From the NCBI GenBank assembly GCA_015067725.1, contig SVLX01000022.1, positions 1 to 39,951 of the forward strand: 39,951 nt of DNA, read 5' to 3'. Source of the DNA: Oscillospiraceae bacterium (GTDB taxonomy: Bacteria; Bacillota; Clostridia; Oscillospirales; Oscillospiraceae). A program made the position numbers and the translations under genes. Positions 6,975 through 15,648 of the stretch are shown one piece after another (the stretch's first letter is position 1; each line of letters starts with the position of its first letter). Under the pieces are notes generated by a model, which made no database searches, was not told the DNA's origin, and saw nothing but the letters and a program-made list of their open reading frames with translations.

Positions 6975-8297
6975 TCAGGGCCGCTCACTGGAAACAATCG
7001 AGCCCGCGTCAAAGAGGTCGTCAATCTTGTTCTTGTCCTTGGTGATGCGGGTGCCATTGATGGTGCGGCGGGTCTGCCGGACATAATTTTCCGTAATCTG
7101 ACCCCATGCCTCCACATCATTGTCCATGCCGATGAAGTAGCGGAAACCGGCATCATAGAGCGTCTCATACTTGTCGCCGGCATATTCCAAAAGGTCACTG
7201 CCACCGGCATAAATCAGAATCTGCACATCGCCCAGCAGGTCGTTGAAGGTCTCTTCCCAGTCCTGCACATCTTCGCTCACCGCCTCAGCGGAGGAGTCGC
7301 CATAGCGCAGACCGTCATAGGTGAAGCTGGCGAATTCATAGCCGGTGTCCTTCAAGGTGGCAATCACAGCCTTCAGCGTCTCCAGTTCGTCTGCCTTCTC
7401 CGTGTCATAGCCGAACAGGTCGCCGCTGTTGTCCACACCGATGACCGCTCTTGCGCCCCGATAGGAGAAGCCGGGGAATTGCTGGATAAAGCCCTCCAGA
7501 ATGGAGATGAAGTCATAAGTACCATAGAGCCGGGTGGCACTGGGATCAATGTACTCAGCGGTGATAGAGCCGTCCGTTCCCAGCACCAGACCCATGGCGA
7601 AGCCGTCGCCGGCCCGGGACAGGGGATAGTTGGCAGGAAGCATGGACATGACCAGTGGCTTCTTGCCGGCGGGCAGTTTAATGGGCTTGGCCTCGTACTT
7701 GCCCTCGTCATTCACGTCGGCAATGTCGCTCATGGAAACCAGCACATAACCATTGTTGTACATCTGGGTCAGTGCGCCGGTGAATTCCTCAATGGTCAGA
7801 TTGTAGCTGGCATAGTCCTCAGAGGCGGAGTCGCCATCAAAGGCACGGGAGGCATCCACAATCAGATTCTGGAAGGAGATATGGGGAATCTTGGTGTTGT
7901 CGCCCCAGGTGACCAGATTGACCTGCTCCTCACGGTAGCGGTCCAGAGCGGCCTGCACCCGGGAATCGTGACCGGTGAAACTGCTGAGCAGGGCAATTGC
8001 GCCGTCATAGTCATACTGGGCGGCCAGCAGTGCGGCGGGGTCCAGCACATCGGCGGCATCGGGGCCTGTCTCCTCCAGGTTGGCGGCGGGAGTCTGCATG
8101 GGGATGGTCTCATCGTTGTTGCCACCGAAAATGGCGGAAATCAGGGAAACGATGATAACAATCACCAGCACCGCACCACCAAGGAGAATCAGAGCAGGCA
8201 GATACCGCTCCTTAAAAATCTGCCACTTGGTTTTCTTCCGGCGTCTTCTCCGGCGGGGAGGGTCTTGCCGCTGTTCTTCGGGATATTGGGGATTCAT
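6975..8297 (-). CDS. Membrane-anchored polysaccharide deacetylase-like protein, probably inactive
   Basis: A 440-residue protein. A very basic N-terminus (RRRRRRKKTK) precedes one membrane span at about residues 33-56, so the large domain is outside the cell. Residues 135-440 follow the plan of clostridial NodB-like deacetylases: IPHISFQNLIVDASRAFDG, then a YNLTIEEFTGAL helix, KKPLVMSM and EFASFTYDGLRYGD. In active relatives the strand after KPL carries an Asp-Asp pair and the later motif reads HTxGH. Here those places read MLPANYPLS (219-227) and FTYDG (325-329), so both the metal-binding Asp pair and His pair seem to be missing. It may bind glycans without cleaving acetyl groups. The ATG at 8297 follows AAAGGTGG, and a promoter lies at 8339-8367. 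Confidence 0.75.
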   Translation of the reverse strand: MNPQYPEEQRQDPPRRRRRRKKTKWQIFKERYLPALILLGGAVLVIVIIVSLISAIFGGNNDETIPMQTPAANLEETGPDAADVLDPAALLAAQYDYDGAIALLSSFTGHDSRVQAALDRYREEQVNLVTWGDNTKIPHISFQNLIVDASRAFDGDSASEDYASYNLTIEEFTGALTQMYNNGYVLVSMSDIADVNDEGKYEAKPIKLPAGKKPLVMSMLPANYPLSRAGDGFAMGLVLGTDGSITAEYIDPSATRLYGTYDFISILEGFIQQFPGFSYRGARAVIGVDNSGDLFGYDTEKADELETLKAVIATLKDTGYEFASFTYDGLRYGDSSAEAVSEDVQDWEETFNDLLGDVQILIYAGGSDLLEYAGDKYETLYDAGFRYFIGMDNDVEAWGQITENYVRQTRRTINGTRITKDKNKIDDLFDAGSIVSSERP

Positions 8298-8338
8298 GGG
8301 TCAGCCCACCTTTCTTTTTGGAAAATGAGTATGGGTAT

Positions 8339-8367
8339 ATTTTACCCCATTGGGCAGGTTTTTTCAA
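8339..8367 (-). promoter_or_regulatory. Sigma-A type promoter of the deacetylase-like gene
   Basis: Reading leftwards, TTGAAA (8362-8367), 17 nt, TAAAAT (8339-8344). It lies in the 112-nt gap after nadE, so this gene can be expressed apart from the nadE operon. Confidence 0.65.
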
Positions 8368-8409
8368 GACTTCTTCGGCAAATCCGGGAAGTATTGGAAA
8401 AAAATGCCA

Positions 8410-10314
8410 TTACAGGGTCTTTTCCAGCTCCTCCAACTGCTCCAGCCAGAGCTGACCGCTGCCGTCAGAGGGCATACGCCAGTCACTGCGGGGAGACAGA
8501 CTCACAGGACCCACCTTGGGGCCATCGGGCAGACAGCTCCGCTTGAACTGCTGCTGGAAGAAGCGGCGATAGAAGGTCTTCAGCCACTTGAGGATGGTCT
8601 TGTCGTCATACTTTTGACCAAAGGCCACTCGGGCCAGACGGAAAATTTTGGTGGGCTCATGGCCACTGCGAACCGTCTGGTACAAGAAGAAGTCATGGAG
8701 CTCATAAGGACCCACCACATCCTCTGTAATCTGGACGATTTCGCCCTCCTGCGGGGGAAGCAGTTCGGGAGATACGGGGGTATCCAGCACATCCAGCAGG
8801 ACGCTCTTCAGTTCGTCTCCACCCAGCCATGCTTCATGGCGCACCAGATGGCGAACCAAAGTCTTGGGCACACAGGCATTGACGGCATACATACTCATGT
8901 GGTCGCCATTGTAGGTGGCCCAGCCCAGAGCCAGCTCGCTCAGGTCGCCGGTACCCACCACCAGACCGCCGAAACGGTTGGCATAATCCATGAGCACCTG
9001 TGTCCGCTCTCTGGCCTGACTGTTTTCAAAGGTGACGGAGCGGTCATCTTCCGGCAGGCCGATGTCCTTGAAGTGCTGTTTGACCGCATCGCCAATGGGA
9101 ATCTCCAGGAAGGTGACGCCCAGAATTTCTGCCAGCGTCTGGGCATTGGAACGGGTGCGGGTGGTGGTGCCATAGCCGGGCATAGTGATGGCGTGAAGTC
9201 GGGTTCTCTCCCAGCCCAAGCGGTCGGCGGCACGAACCATAACCAGCAGAGCCAGTGTGGAATCCAGACCGCCGGACAGACCCACCACCGCAGTCCGGGC
9301 ATGGGTATGTTCCAACCGCCGGGCAAGACCGGTGGACTGAATGGCCAGAACTTCCTCCAACTGCTTTTCGTACTGCTCCGGCGCGGGGATGAAGGGTTCA
9401 GGGTCAACGGGGCGGGTCAGGGTATGGGGGCGCATCTTGAAGTCGATGTTGACCACGGTAAAGTCATGGTGATGGCCACCGCGATAAGCACCCTGCCGCA
9501 TACGCTCAGCGGCCATGGCACGGACATCAATTTCGGAGATGATAAAGTCGGGCTCCATGGTGGTGGATTCTGCCAGGATGTTGCCATTTTCGGCGATAAT
9601 GTTATGGCCGGAGAAGACACCGTCCTGGGTAGACTCCCGGCAGGAGGCACAGGCATAAACATAGCCGCAAATGAGCCGGGCAGACTGACCGCTGACCAGA
9701 GCCCGCCGATAGTCGCCCTTGCCCATGGTGGCAGGAGAGGCAGACAGGTTCACCACGACGGTAGCACCGGCCAGAGCCATATTCTCCGAGGGCTGCCAGG
9801 GTGCCCACAGATCTTCACAGATTTCACAGCCAATCATAATCTCCGGAAGCTGACGGCAGACGAACAGCACCTGCTTATCAAAGGGAATGTCCCGGATAAA
9901 GTCGTGGCCCATAGGGGCGGAGTCGAAGTAGCGGGACTCATAGAATTCGCCATAGCCGGGGATATGATTCTTGGGAATCAGTGCCAGAATCTTGCCATTC
10001 TGCACGGCGGCGGCGCAGTTATAGAGTCTGCCGCCATGGGCGCAGGGCAGGCCCACGAAGGCCAGAACTTCCTTGCCCTCGGTGTGGGCGGCAATCCGCT
10101 CCAGGGCAGTCCATGCACCCTGACGCAGCATTTCCTGGTTGAACAGTTCCTGACAACTATAGCCGGTGACGCACAGCTCCGGCAGACTCAGAATCTGAAC
10201 CCCCACGGCCTCAGCCCGGTCGATGGCATCCATACATTGCTGGGCATTGAAATTGCAATCTGCTACCCGGACATCCAGAGAAGCGGCGGCAACCTTTACA
10301 AATCCGTCATTCAT
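8410..10314 (-). CDS. nadE: Glutamine-dependent NAD+ synthase
   Basis: A 634-residue, two-domain enzyme for the last step of NAD+ synthesis: deamido-NAD+ plus ATP plus glutamine gives NAD+. The N-terminal nitrilase-type glutaminase domain (1 to about 300) shows its triad: Glu 46 (LPELC), Lys 115 (PKNHIPG) and Cys 166 (CEICEDLW). The C-terminal synthetase domain (about 310-600) has the ATP-pyrophosphatase P-loop SGGLDS at 347-352 and the family segment GTGDLSELALGW. Full length, with no missing residues. The ATG at 10314 follows AAAGGAG with 8 nt. It lies 64 nt downstream of the YfbR-like gene without a clear promoter between them, so they may be co-transcribed. Confidence 0.97.
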   Translation of the reverse strand: MNDGFVKVAAASLDVRVADCNFNAQQCMDAIDRAEAVGVQILSLPELCVTGYSCQELFNQEMLRQGAWTALERIAAHTEGKEVLAFVGLPCAHGGRLYNCAAAVQNGKILALIPKNHIPGYGEFYESRYFDSAPMGHDFIRDIPFDKQVLFVCRQLPEIMIGCEICEDLWAPWQPSENMALAGATVVVNLSASPATMGKGDYRRALVSGQSARLICGYVYACASCRESTQDGVFSGHNIIAENGNILAESTTMEPDFIISEIDVRAMAAERMRQGAYRGGHHHDFTVVNIDFKMRPHTLTRPVDPEPFIPAPEQYEKQLEEVLAIQSTGLARRLEHTHARTAVVGLSGGLDSTLALLVMVRAADRLGWERTRLHAITMPGYGTTTRTRSNAQTLAEILGVTFLEIPIGDAVKQHFKDIGLPEDDRSVTFENSQARERTQVLMDYANRFGGLVVGTGDLSELALGWATYNGDHMSMYAVNACVPKTLVRHLVRHEAWLGGDELKSVLLDVLDTPVSPELLPPQEGEIVQITEDVVGPYELHDFFLYQTVRSGHEPTKIFRLARVAFGQKYDDKTILKWLKTFYRRFFQQQFKRSCLPDGPKVGPVSLSPRSDWRMPSDGSGQLWLEQLEELEKTL

Positions 10315-10378
10315 GATGATTCTCCTTTATTTAAAAAGAATGGGTATTGGGGTCTTCATGTCTTGGACTGGGTTATGC

Positions 10379-10954
10379 TCAGAGCTGATCCAGATTGAGA
10401 CTGAAGGCGGGAAGGAAATGGGTCATAAAGTACTCCAATTCCGGCAACTGCATGTCCTCAAGCGCCGTCAGGGTCTGGCGCTGGGCGGAGTCAAATTCCT
10501 GATTACCCGCCTTCAGCTCCTCAATACATTTGATGTAGGCAGACAGTTTATCCGCCGCCTTGACGATGGGCACAAGCTCCTGCTCATCTTCCAGAATCAG
10601 CCGCTCATAGCTCGGGCGCAAAGTTTCCGGCAACATGGACAGCAGTTTCTCCCCGCTGACCCGCTCCACCTGTTTATAGGCGGCTTTAATCTCCGGGTTA
10701 AAATACTTCACCGGAGTGGGCAGGTCGCCGGTGAGAATCTCTGAGGCATCATGGTACAATGCGGCCACGGCGCAACGGTCCGGGTCGGGTCCGGGGAGCC
10801 GGAGAATGTCCCGCCGAATCAAGGCGAGGGCATGGGCCAGGACAGCAACCATATGGCTGTGCTCCTGAATGTTCTCGGAAAAGCTGTTGCGCATAAGTCC
10901 CCAGCGGGTGATATACCGCATCCGGGAAATAAGGGCATAAAACTCATTGGCCAT
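10379..10954 (-). CDS. yfbR: YfbR-like 5'-deoxynucleotidase (HD domain)
   Basis: A 191-residue HD-domain phosphohydrolase that matches E. coli YfbR closely in layout: RWGLMRNSFSENIQEHS at the start, then YHDASEILTGDLPTPVKYFN. Visible catalytic residues are Arg 18, His 32, His 68-Asp 69 and the later Asp in KAADKLSAYIKC. YfbR removes phosphate from deoxynucleoside 5'-monophosphates and takes part in dNTP balance and thymidylate supply. The start is the ATG at 10954, 7 nt after GGAGGA; longer versions of the frame have no ribosome site. It overlaps the stop of the HAD gene by 11 nt, so the two are translationally coupled. Confidence 0.92.
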   Translation of the reverse strand: MANEFYALISRMRYITRWGLMRNSFSENIQEHSHMVAVLAHALALIRRDILRLPGPDPDRCAVAALYHDASEILTGDLPTPVKYFNPEIKAAYKQVERVSGEKLLSMLPETLRPSYERLILEDEQELVPIVKAADKLSAYIKCIEELKAGNQEFDSAQRQTLTALEDMQLPELEYFMTHFLPAFSLNLDQL

Positions 10955-11597
10955 GGGTAATCTCCTCCACGATGCGGGGAATATCCTCCGTCCGGCGGCA
11001 GAGGTGGGTTGCCCCGGCCTCAATCAGTGTCTGCTCACTGCGGTAGCCCCAGGTGACGCTGATGCACGTTAGTCCGGCGGCTTTGGCGGTGGCGATGTCC
11101 ACCTCAGAGTCACCCACATAGATGGCATTCTCCGGGCTGACCTGCAGAGCCGCCAAAGTCTTGAAAATCATATCCGGGGCAGGTTTTCGGGGTGTCCCGG
11201 CTTCTTCCCCCAAAAAGAAGTCAAACTCTGGAAATTGCGCCTGACACAGGGGCTGAGTCACCGGGTTGGGCTTATTGGTGACGATAGCTAACCGGAAACC
11301 GGCCTGTTTCAGTGTGGCGACAGTCTCTTTGATACCGGGGTAGGGATAGCAGGTCGTTCCGCTGTGGGCGGCGTAATAATCCCTGTACCACCGGTGGATT
11401 TCCTCAAAATTCTCCGGTTCATAACCAATGGCGCACAGAAGCTGATTCCGGGCACCATTGCCCACGAAGGCATAAAACTCCTCCAGTTCCCGGGTGGGTA
11501 AACCGAATTGGATCAGGGTTTGGTTGGTGGCATTGGCAATATCCGACAGGGTATAGAGAAGCGTGCCGTCCAAATCCCACAAAATGGCTTTATTCAT
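10944..11597 (-). CDS. HAD-superfamily hydrolase, phosphoglycolate phosphatase-like
   Basis: A 217-residue protein. Motif I is WDLDGTLL (nucleophile Asp 8, acid/base Asp 10), motif II lies in IVTNK, motif III Lys in RKPAPD and motif IV in YVGDSEVDIATAKAAG. The helical cap between motifs I and II is of the Gph/PGMB type. The likely substrates are small phosphate esters (2-phosphoglycolate, pyrophosphate or nucleotides). The true start is the ATG at 11597 after GGAGG; an upstream in-frame start only reads back into the methyltransferase gene. The stop of that gene (11608) is 10 nt before this start, so rlmI-like, this gene, yfbR and perhaps nadE form one operon. Confidence 0.88.
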   Translation of the reverse strand: MNKAILWDLDGTLLYTLSDIANATNQTLIQFGLPTRELEEFYAFVGNGARNQLLCAIGYEPENFEEIHRWYRDYYAAHSGTTCYPYPGIKETVATLKQAGFRLAIVTNKPNPVTQPLCQAQFPEFDFFLGEEAGTPRKPAPDMIFKTLAALQVSPENAIYVGDSEVDIATAKAAGLTCISVTWGYRSEQTLIEAGATHLCRRTEDIPRIVEEITHGQ

Positions 11598-11607
11598 GGT
11601 ATCCTCC

Positions 11608-12783
11608 TTACATGACCTGCAGGATATAGCCCTTGAGATACCAGGCATTCTCTGCGGCCAAATCCGCCGGATGGTCCCGGCTTTGCATCATAGTCTCCAG
11701 GAGCCGCACCGGGCGGCCCACATCCCCTGCCGCCTCTCGCAGCATTTGTAAAAACAGCGGCGGGGTCATAAACTGACTGCAGGACCAACTGGCCAGATAG
11801 CCGCCGGGCTTTACCAGCCGGATGCACCGCAGATTCAGTTCCTTATAGCCCCGGTATGCGCTCTCCAGTGTCTTCTTGCTCTTGGTGAAGGCAGGAGGGT
11901 CACAGATGACGAAGTCGAATTTCCGCCCCTGCTCATCATAGGACTTGACCAAATCGAAGACATTGGCGCACACCGGGGTAATCCGGTCAGCCACTCCATT
12001 TTGCAGGGCATTCTTCATGGCCATATCCAGTGCCTCCTGAGACACATCCACCGCCTCCACGGAAGAAGCGCCATAGAGGGCGGCATGGATACTGAAGCCG
12101 CCGGTATGACAGCACAAATCCAGCACCCGGGCATTATTGCAGTAGGGTTTGATTCTGCCCCGGTTTTCCTGCTGATCCAGGAAGTGACCGGTTTTCTGCC
12201 CATGGGGGAGGTCGGCCAGCATTTTGGCCTCATGCTCCATAAAGGGTACCAGCTCCGGCACATGGCCATAGACTGGGCCGGTCAGCAGAGGGAGTCCCTC
12301 TTTCTGCCGCACCGCCAAATCGTTGCGCTCATAAATCCCTTCGGGGGAGAATAGTTCCACCAAAAGGTCAATCAGCGCGGTCTTCCACAGTTCCATTCCC
12401 GCACAGACAATCTGGAACGAGAGATATCGGTCAAATTTATCCACCGTCAGCCCCGGCAATCCGTCGGAGTCTCCGAAGACCACCCGGCAGGCATTGTTGA
12501 AACCCAGACTCCGGCGGTAATTCCATGCGTTATTCAGTCTTTTCCGGAAGAAGCCGGCATCCACTGTCTCCTCCTGCCGGGTCAGAATACGCACCACGAT
12601 TTTGGAGTCGCCATTGAAGAAGCCCCGGGCAATGAAGTTACCGGCGTGGTCGGTCACATTCACCACCGCGCCTAAGGTGCAATATTCATCCACCCAGGCA
12701 ATTTCGTTGTCAAATACCATGGTCTTGCCCCGGAGGAGATCCTTTTCCTCACCCCGGCGCAGACAAACCTGTCCATATTCCAT
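11608..12783 (-). CDS. rlmI: RlmI-like 23S rRNA cytosine-C5 methyltransferase
   Basis: A 391-residue class I SAM methyltransferase with an N-terminal PUA-like domain (about 1-75) and an EEHEE linker domain, as in RlmI/YccW. SAM motif I is VLDLCCHTGGFS, motif II ends EAVDVS, motif IV is FVICDPPAF, and a later SWSCSQFM matches the conserved Cys-containing SCS motif of this family. RlmI makes m5C1962 in E. coli 23S rRNA. The exact target here is inferred, since related families (RlmK/L-like) share the motifs. The start is the ATG at 12783 after AAAGGA; the frame stays open further upstream but there is no site and no family similarity. Confidence 0.88.
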   Translation of the reverse strand: MEYGQVCLRRGEEKDLLRGKTMVFDNEIAWVDEYCTLGAVVNVTDHAGNFIARGFFNGDSKIVVRILTRQEETVDAGFFRKRLNNAWNYRRSLGFNNACRVVFGDSDGLPGLTVDKFDRYLSFQIVCAGMELWKTALIDLLVELFSPEGIYERNDLAVRQKEGLPLLTGPVYGHVPELVPFMEHEAKMLADLPHGQKTGHFLDQQENRGRIKPYCNNARVLDLCCHTGGFSIHAALYGASSVEAVDVSQEALDMAMKNALQNGVADRITPVCANVFDLVKSYDEQGRKFDFVICDPPAFTKSKKTLESAYRGYKELNLRCIRLVKPGGYLASWSCSQFMTPPLFLQMLREAAGDVGRPVRLLETMMQSRDHPADLAAENAWYLKGYILQVM

Positions 12784-12805
12784 GCCGATTCCTTTCTGCC
12801 CACCA

Positions 12806-12835
12806 TTGACGGATGGGCGCAAGATATGATACAAT
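12806..12835 (+). promoter_or_regulatory. Promoter of the TetR regulator gene
   Basis: TTGACG (12806-12811), 18 nt, TACAAT (12830-12835). It lies in the 82-nt gap between the divergent methyltransferase and TetR genes, so TetR binding here could affect both. Confidence 0.65.
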
Positions 12836-12865
12836 GCAGGCATCAATACAAAGGGGGAGAAGTCC

Positions 12866-13435
12866 GTGGCGGAGTCCAGCCAAACCAAGAAAATACTGGC
12901 GCAGACCATGAAGGAGATGATGTCCCGGCAACCCTTTGGTAAAATCAGTGTTGGTGATTTGTGCGTAGCCTGCAACATGAACCGAAAGAGTTTTTATTAC
13001 CACTTCCGGGATAAATACGATTTGGTGAATTGGATTTTCCAGACAGAGTTTCTGGAAACCATTCAGGGGGATTTGCACACCTCCGCGAAATCGGCACTGG
13101 AATCGCTGTGCCGCTACTTCTATGAAAACCGGAGGTTTTACTATCATGCCCTGTCGGTGCAGGGGCAGGATTCTTTTCAGGACTACTTCCGGGAGATTCT
13201 CGACCCGGTGATCCGCAGTTATGCCCTGGAGCTGTTTGATACCCGGGGTGAAGACGAGGCCTTCTTTGTGACCTTCTTCACCGACGCGCTGATTGTGGCC
13301 ATTTTGCGCTGGTTGTCTGACCGAACCTGCATGAAGCCGGAGAAATTTACGGCACTTTTGTACCGGAGCGTGGAAGGAAGCGCCCGGCTTTTGCAAGCAG
13401 AGGCAGCAGGAAATGGCGATAATCGTTCTATTTAA
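12866..13435 (+). CDS. TetR-family transcriptional regulator (DhaS-like)
   Basis: A 189-residue regulator starting at a GTG, about 6 nt after GGGGGAG. Residues 8-55 form the TetR DNA-binding domain: TKKILAQTMKEMMSRQPFGKI, then the helix-turn-helix VGDLCVACNMNRKSFYYHF and DKYDLVNWIF. This form (NRKSFYYHFxDKYxLxxWI) is that of the DhaS-like branch, whose C-terminal domain binds small ligands or partner proteins. The ligand is unknown. It is divergent from the rlmI-like operon and likely autoregulated; no adjacent transporter suggests its target. Confidence 0.9.
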   Translation: MAESSQTKKILAQTMKEMMSRQPFGKISVGDLCVACNMNRKSFYYHFRDKYDLVNWIFQTEFLETIQGDLHTSAKSALESLCRYFYENRRFYYHALSVQGQDSFQDYFREILDPVIRSYALELFDTRGEDEAFFVTFFTDALIVAILRWLSDRTCMKPEKFTALLYRSVEGSARLLQAEAAGNGDNRSI

Positions 13436-13506
13436 TATCATACCTCTTTTTGCCAAAAAATGCAATGCTTATTCCGCATCTGATCCGGTTTTTCCCGCAC
13501 AATGAC

Positions 13507-13550
13507 AAGTCCCCGACCTGTGGAGATTCTTCTCGCCGGGTCGGGGACTT
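13507..13550. terminator. Hairpin between convergent genes
   Basis: AAGTCCCCGACC (13507-13518) pairs with GGTCGGGGACTT (13539-13550), a perfect 12-bp stem. U-runs on either side are poor (TTTGG on the right, TTGTCATT on the left). The position between the ends of the TetR gene and the minus-strand small gene fits a shared terminator. Confidence 0.65.
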
Positions 13551-13560
13551 TGGTTTCGGT

Positions 13561-13794
13561 TTAGTTGTGGCTCTCCAGCCAGGCTTTTACCTTGGTCTTG
13601 GCGACACAGGTAATGGTTTCCTGGGGATAGGCAGAGCACTGGCCGCCCCGACCATACTGGAAATACAGTCCCTCTGGAGTTTTGAACAGAATTTCCTCAT
13701 AACCACAGGGGTCGCCATAATATCCGGATGTGACCTTCTTCACAACGGTGGCAGTTTCGGTATCGTATTCCCGCTTGCGGATGATTTCTTTCAA
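13561..13794 (-). CDS. Small unknown protein (77 aa)
   Basis: A 77-residue soluble protein rich in Tyr, Lys and Gly (VTSGYYGDPCGYEEILFKT, then YFQYGRGGQCSAYP). It starts at TTG 13794, 9 nt after AAGGAGG, and has a strong promoter upstream (13851-13879) and a hairpin terminator just downstream. Good expression signals support a real gene. The pattern of aromatic/Gly strands suggests a small beta-rich fold. I recall similar short hypothetical proteins in Clostridia but know no function. Confidence 0.78.
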   Translation of the reverse strand: MKEIIRKREYDTETATVVKKVTSGYYGDPCGYEEILFKTPEGLYFQYGRGGQCSAYPQETITCVAKTKVKAWLESHN

Positions 13795-13850
13795 GGGGGA
13801 GTCCCTCCTTCGTGCTATGGATGTATGCCGGCGATTCCCGGCAGAGCCCT

Positions 13851-13879
13851 ATTATACGGGAAACAGGAACGGATTTCAA
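13851..13879 (-). promoter_or_regulatory. Strong sigma-A promoter of the 77-aa gene
   Basis: Reading leftwards, TTGAAA (13874-13879), 17 nt, TATAAT (13851-13856). Apart from this and the upp promoter, the 300-nt gap 13795-14095 contains no recognisable gene. Confidence 0.78.
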
Positions 13880-14008
13880 CACTATAGCACCACAAAGTTT
13901 CTTGTGCGCAAAGGTGAAGATTCGTGATTCTGCACAAAAACAGGATGAAACATTGTCAAAAACAACCGGAATCCCGCTTCGTGCCGGCGGACAGTTATGT
14001 TTTTAGAC

Positions 14009-14037
14009 TTGCCAGAGACGACCCAATCTGCTATAAT
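14009..14037 (+). promoter_or_regulatory. Sigma-A promoter of upp
   Basis: TTGCCA (14009-14014), 17 nt, TATAAT (14032-14037). Transcription would begin near 14044, about 50 nt before the ATG; there is no room for a large riboswitch in the leader. Confidence 0.8.
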
Positions 14038-14095
14038 ATCAGGCGGGATTATTTACCACAGTTCAGAGAAAATAACCACAAAGGAGTGCAAAACC

Positions 14096-14725
14096 ATGGG
14101 TAAAGTATATGTCTTTGATCATCCTCTGATTCAGCACAAGCTGAGCATTATGCGGGACAAGAACACCGGAACCAAGGAATTCCGGGAGCTTCTGTCTGAA
14201 ATTGCCATGCTCATGATTTATGAGATTACCCGGGACCTGGAGACTGCCCCGGTGGAGGTGGAGACCCCCATCGGCCCGGCAACGGTTCCCATGCTGAAGC
14301 CTCAGCCCATTTGTCTGGTGCCCATTCTGCGTGCCGGCCTGGGCATGGTGGATGCAGTGATTCGTCTGCTACCAAACGCCCGGGTGGGTCATATCGGTAT
14401 GTACCGGGATCACGACACACTGCGGCCTGTACCCTACTACTGCAAGTTGCCCGCTGACGCAACGGAGAGTCTGGTGCTGATGCTGGAGCCTATGAATGCC
14501 ACCGGTGGCAGCACTGCGGCAGGCGTGACCGAGCTGAAGAAGCAGGGTTGCAAGAATATCCGTGTGGTCAACCTGATTGCCACCCCTCAGGGTGCGCAGT
14601 TGGTTCACGAGATGCACCCCGATGTGGACATTTACATTGCCTCCATGGATCAGGGGCTCAATGAGAATGCCTATATCGTGCCGGGTCTGGGCGATGCCGG
14701 AGACCGGATTTTTGGAACGAAGTGA
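14096..14725 (+). CDS. upp: Uracil phosphoribosyltransferase
   Basis: A 209-residue enzyme of pyrimidine salvage: uracil plus PRPP gives UMP plus pyrophosphate. Length and motifs match the family: [13 protein letters not shown] (uracil/PRPP region), the PRPP-binding loop [14 protein letters not shown], and the C-terminal uracil-binding [18 protein letters not shown]. The PRPP loop usually begins with Asp (DPM.ATGGS); here it is Glu-Pro-Met-Asn, a conservative oddity. The start is the ATG at 14096, 9 nt after AAGGAG; an upstream start in frame reads through the promoter. Single-gene transcript with its own promoter and terminator. Confidence 0.97.
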   Translation: MGKVYVFDHPLIQHKLSIMRDKNTGTKEFRELLSEIAMLMIYEITRDLETAPVEVETPIGPATVPMLKPQPICLVPILRAGLGMVDAVIRLLPNARVGHIGMYRDHDTLRPVPYYCKLPADATESLVLMLEPMNATGGSTAAGVTELKKQGCKNIRVVNLIATPQGAQLVHEMHPDVDIYIASMDQGLNENAYIVPGLGDAGDRIFGTK

Positions 14726-14739
14726 GATAAAGAAATCGG

Positions 14740-14780
14740 AAAAGCCCGGATTGCTCTCGACGAGTTGATCCGGGCTTTTT
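14740..14780 (+). terminator. Intrinsic terminator of upp
   Basis: AAAAGCCCGGAT (5' arm) and ATCCGGGCTTTTT (3' arm, ending 14779) form a long stem followed by Ts, 15 nt after the upp stop. Confidence 0.9.
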
Positions 14781-14909
14781 GTGGTTATTGGGGTTCGGGG
14801 GCAGAATTCCCTGCTTCTGTCAGTTTCTCCTTCATTCCTTCCCAGGCAACCAACAAAACGCAACCACCCAATACCCTCGCAGATGCAGGTTATTATGACT
14901 GTTCCCCGG

Positions 14910-15542
14910 TCAAAGTACCCCCAGCAATTCCTCCGGCGAATCCACCACCAGCCATGCCCCGGCATCCACCATATCCTCCCGGTGACCATAGCCCCAGGTA
15001 ACGCCAACGGTGGGCATATTGTGGGCTTTTGCCCCGAGGACATCGAAAGCGGTGTCACCCACCATGATGGTTTCCGCCGCGCCGCCCAGCTCCTCCAAAA
15101 GTGCCGCAATAACCTGAGACTTGCTGTCCCGACTGCCGTCCATTGAGCCGCCACGGATGACGGAAAAGTATTTCGTCAGGTCAAAGTGGGCAAGAACCTT
15201 TTGGGCCATAATTTCCGGCTTGGAGGTCGCCACAAACAGCCGATAGCCCCGGGACTGCAGTGTCTCCAGCATTTCCCGGATGCCGGGATAGAGCGTATTC
15301 TCAAAAATGCCGCCGGCATTATAGTGCAACCGGAAAACCCGGACGGCTTCTTCAATATCCTCTGCCGGAATCCCAAAGCGGGCGAAGGTATCCCGCAGAG
15401 GGGGACCCACGAAAACGCCCATTTCCTCCCTGCTGCCGGGGACAATGCCAAAATGGGTCAGTGCCAGACCTGCACAGCGGATAATGCCGGGACCGGAGTC
15501 GGTCAGTGTGCCGTCCAGATCAAAAAAGATGTTCTTTACCAT
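14910..15542 (-). CDS. HAD-superfamily hydrolase, phosphoglycolate phosphatase-like
   Basis: A 210-residue protein with motif I FFDLDGTLTDS (Asp 8 and Asp 10), motif II VATSK, and motif IV IMVGDTAFDVLGAKAHNMP. The C-terminus VTWGYGHREDM is typical of the Gph/PGMB branch that hydrolyses small phosphate esters. The ATG at 15542 follows AAGGAG by 6 nt. It is a distant paralogue of the HAD gene at 10944, with a different cap. The gap 14781-14909 before the upp terminator holds nothing recognisable. A 7-bp hairpin (15563-15585) without U-run separates it from the phosphate genes upstream, so partial read-through from them is possible. Confidence 0.87.
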   Translation of the reverse strand: MVKNIFFDLDGTLTDSGPGIIRCAGLALTHFGIVPGSREEMGVFVGPPLRDTFARFGIPAEDIEEAVRVFRLHYNAGGIFENTLYPGIREMLETLQSRGYRLFVATSKPEIMAQKVLAHFDLTKYFSVIRGGSMDGSRDSKSQVIAALLEELGGAAETIMVGDTAFDVLGAKAHNMPTVGVTWGYGHREDMVDAGAWLVVDSPEELLGVL

Positions 15543-15562
15543 AAGTATCTCCTTATTTGGCA

Positions 15563-15585
15563 GACCCGGCGCTTATTGCCGGGTG
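15563..15585 (-). other. Short hairpin between DUF47 and HAD genes
   Basis: ACCCGGC (15564-15570) pairs with GCCGGGT (15578-15584). There is no U-run in either direction, so it is more likely an RNA-processing or stability element than a true terminator. Confidence 0.4.
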
Positions 15586-15648
15586 TAGGGACGCAATGCG
15601 CCGGGCTCCGCCTGCATAGTGGGCTGAGAGTCCGGCGCAATCCGTCAA

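Noticed and set aside
6789..10398. Two long plus-strand open frames (585 and 682 codons) over the deacetylase-like gene and nadE
   Set aside because: They are antisense to clearly recognised genes, have no family motifs, lack ribosome sites and read as Gly/His/Gln-rich translations typical of mirrored GC-rich coding DNA.
12749..13465. A 238-codon minus-strand frame over the TetR gene
   Set aside because: It has no ribosome site or family pattern, while the plus strand carries a clear TetR helix-turn-helix with promoter.
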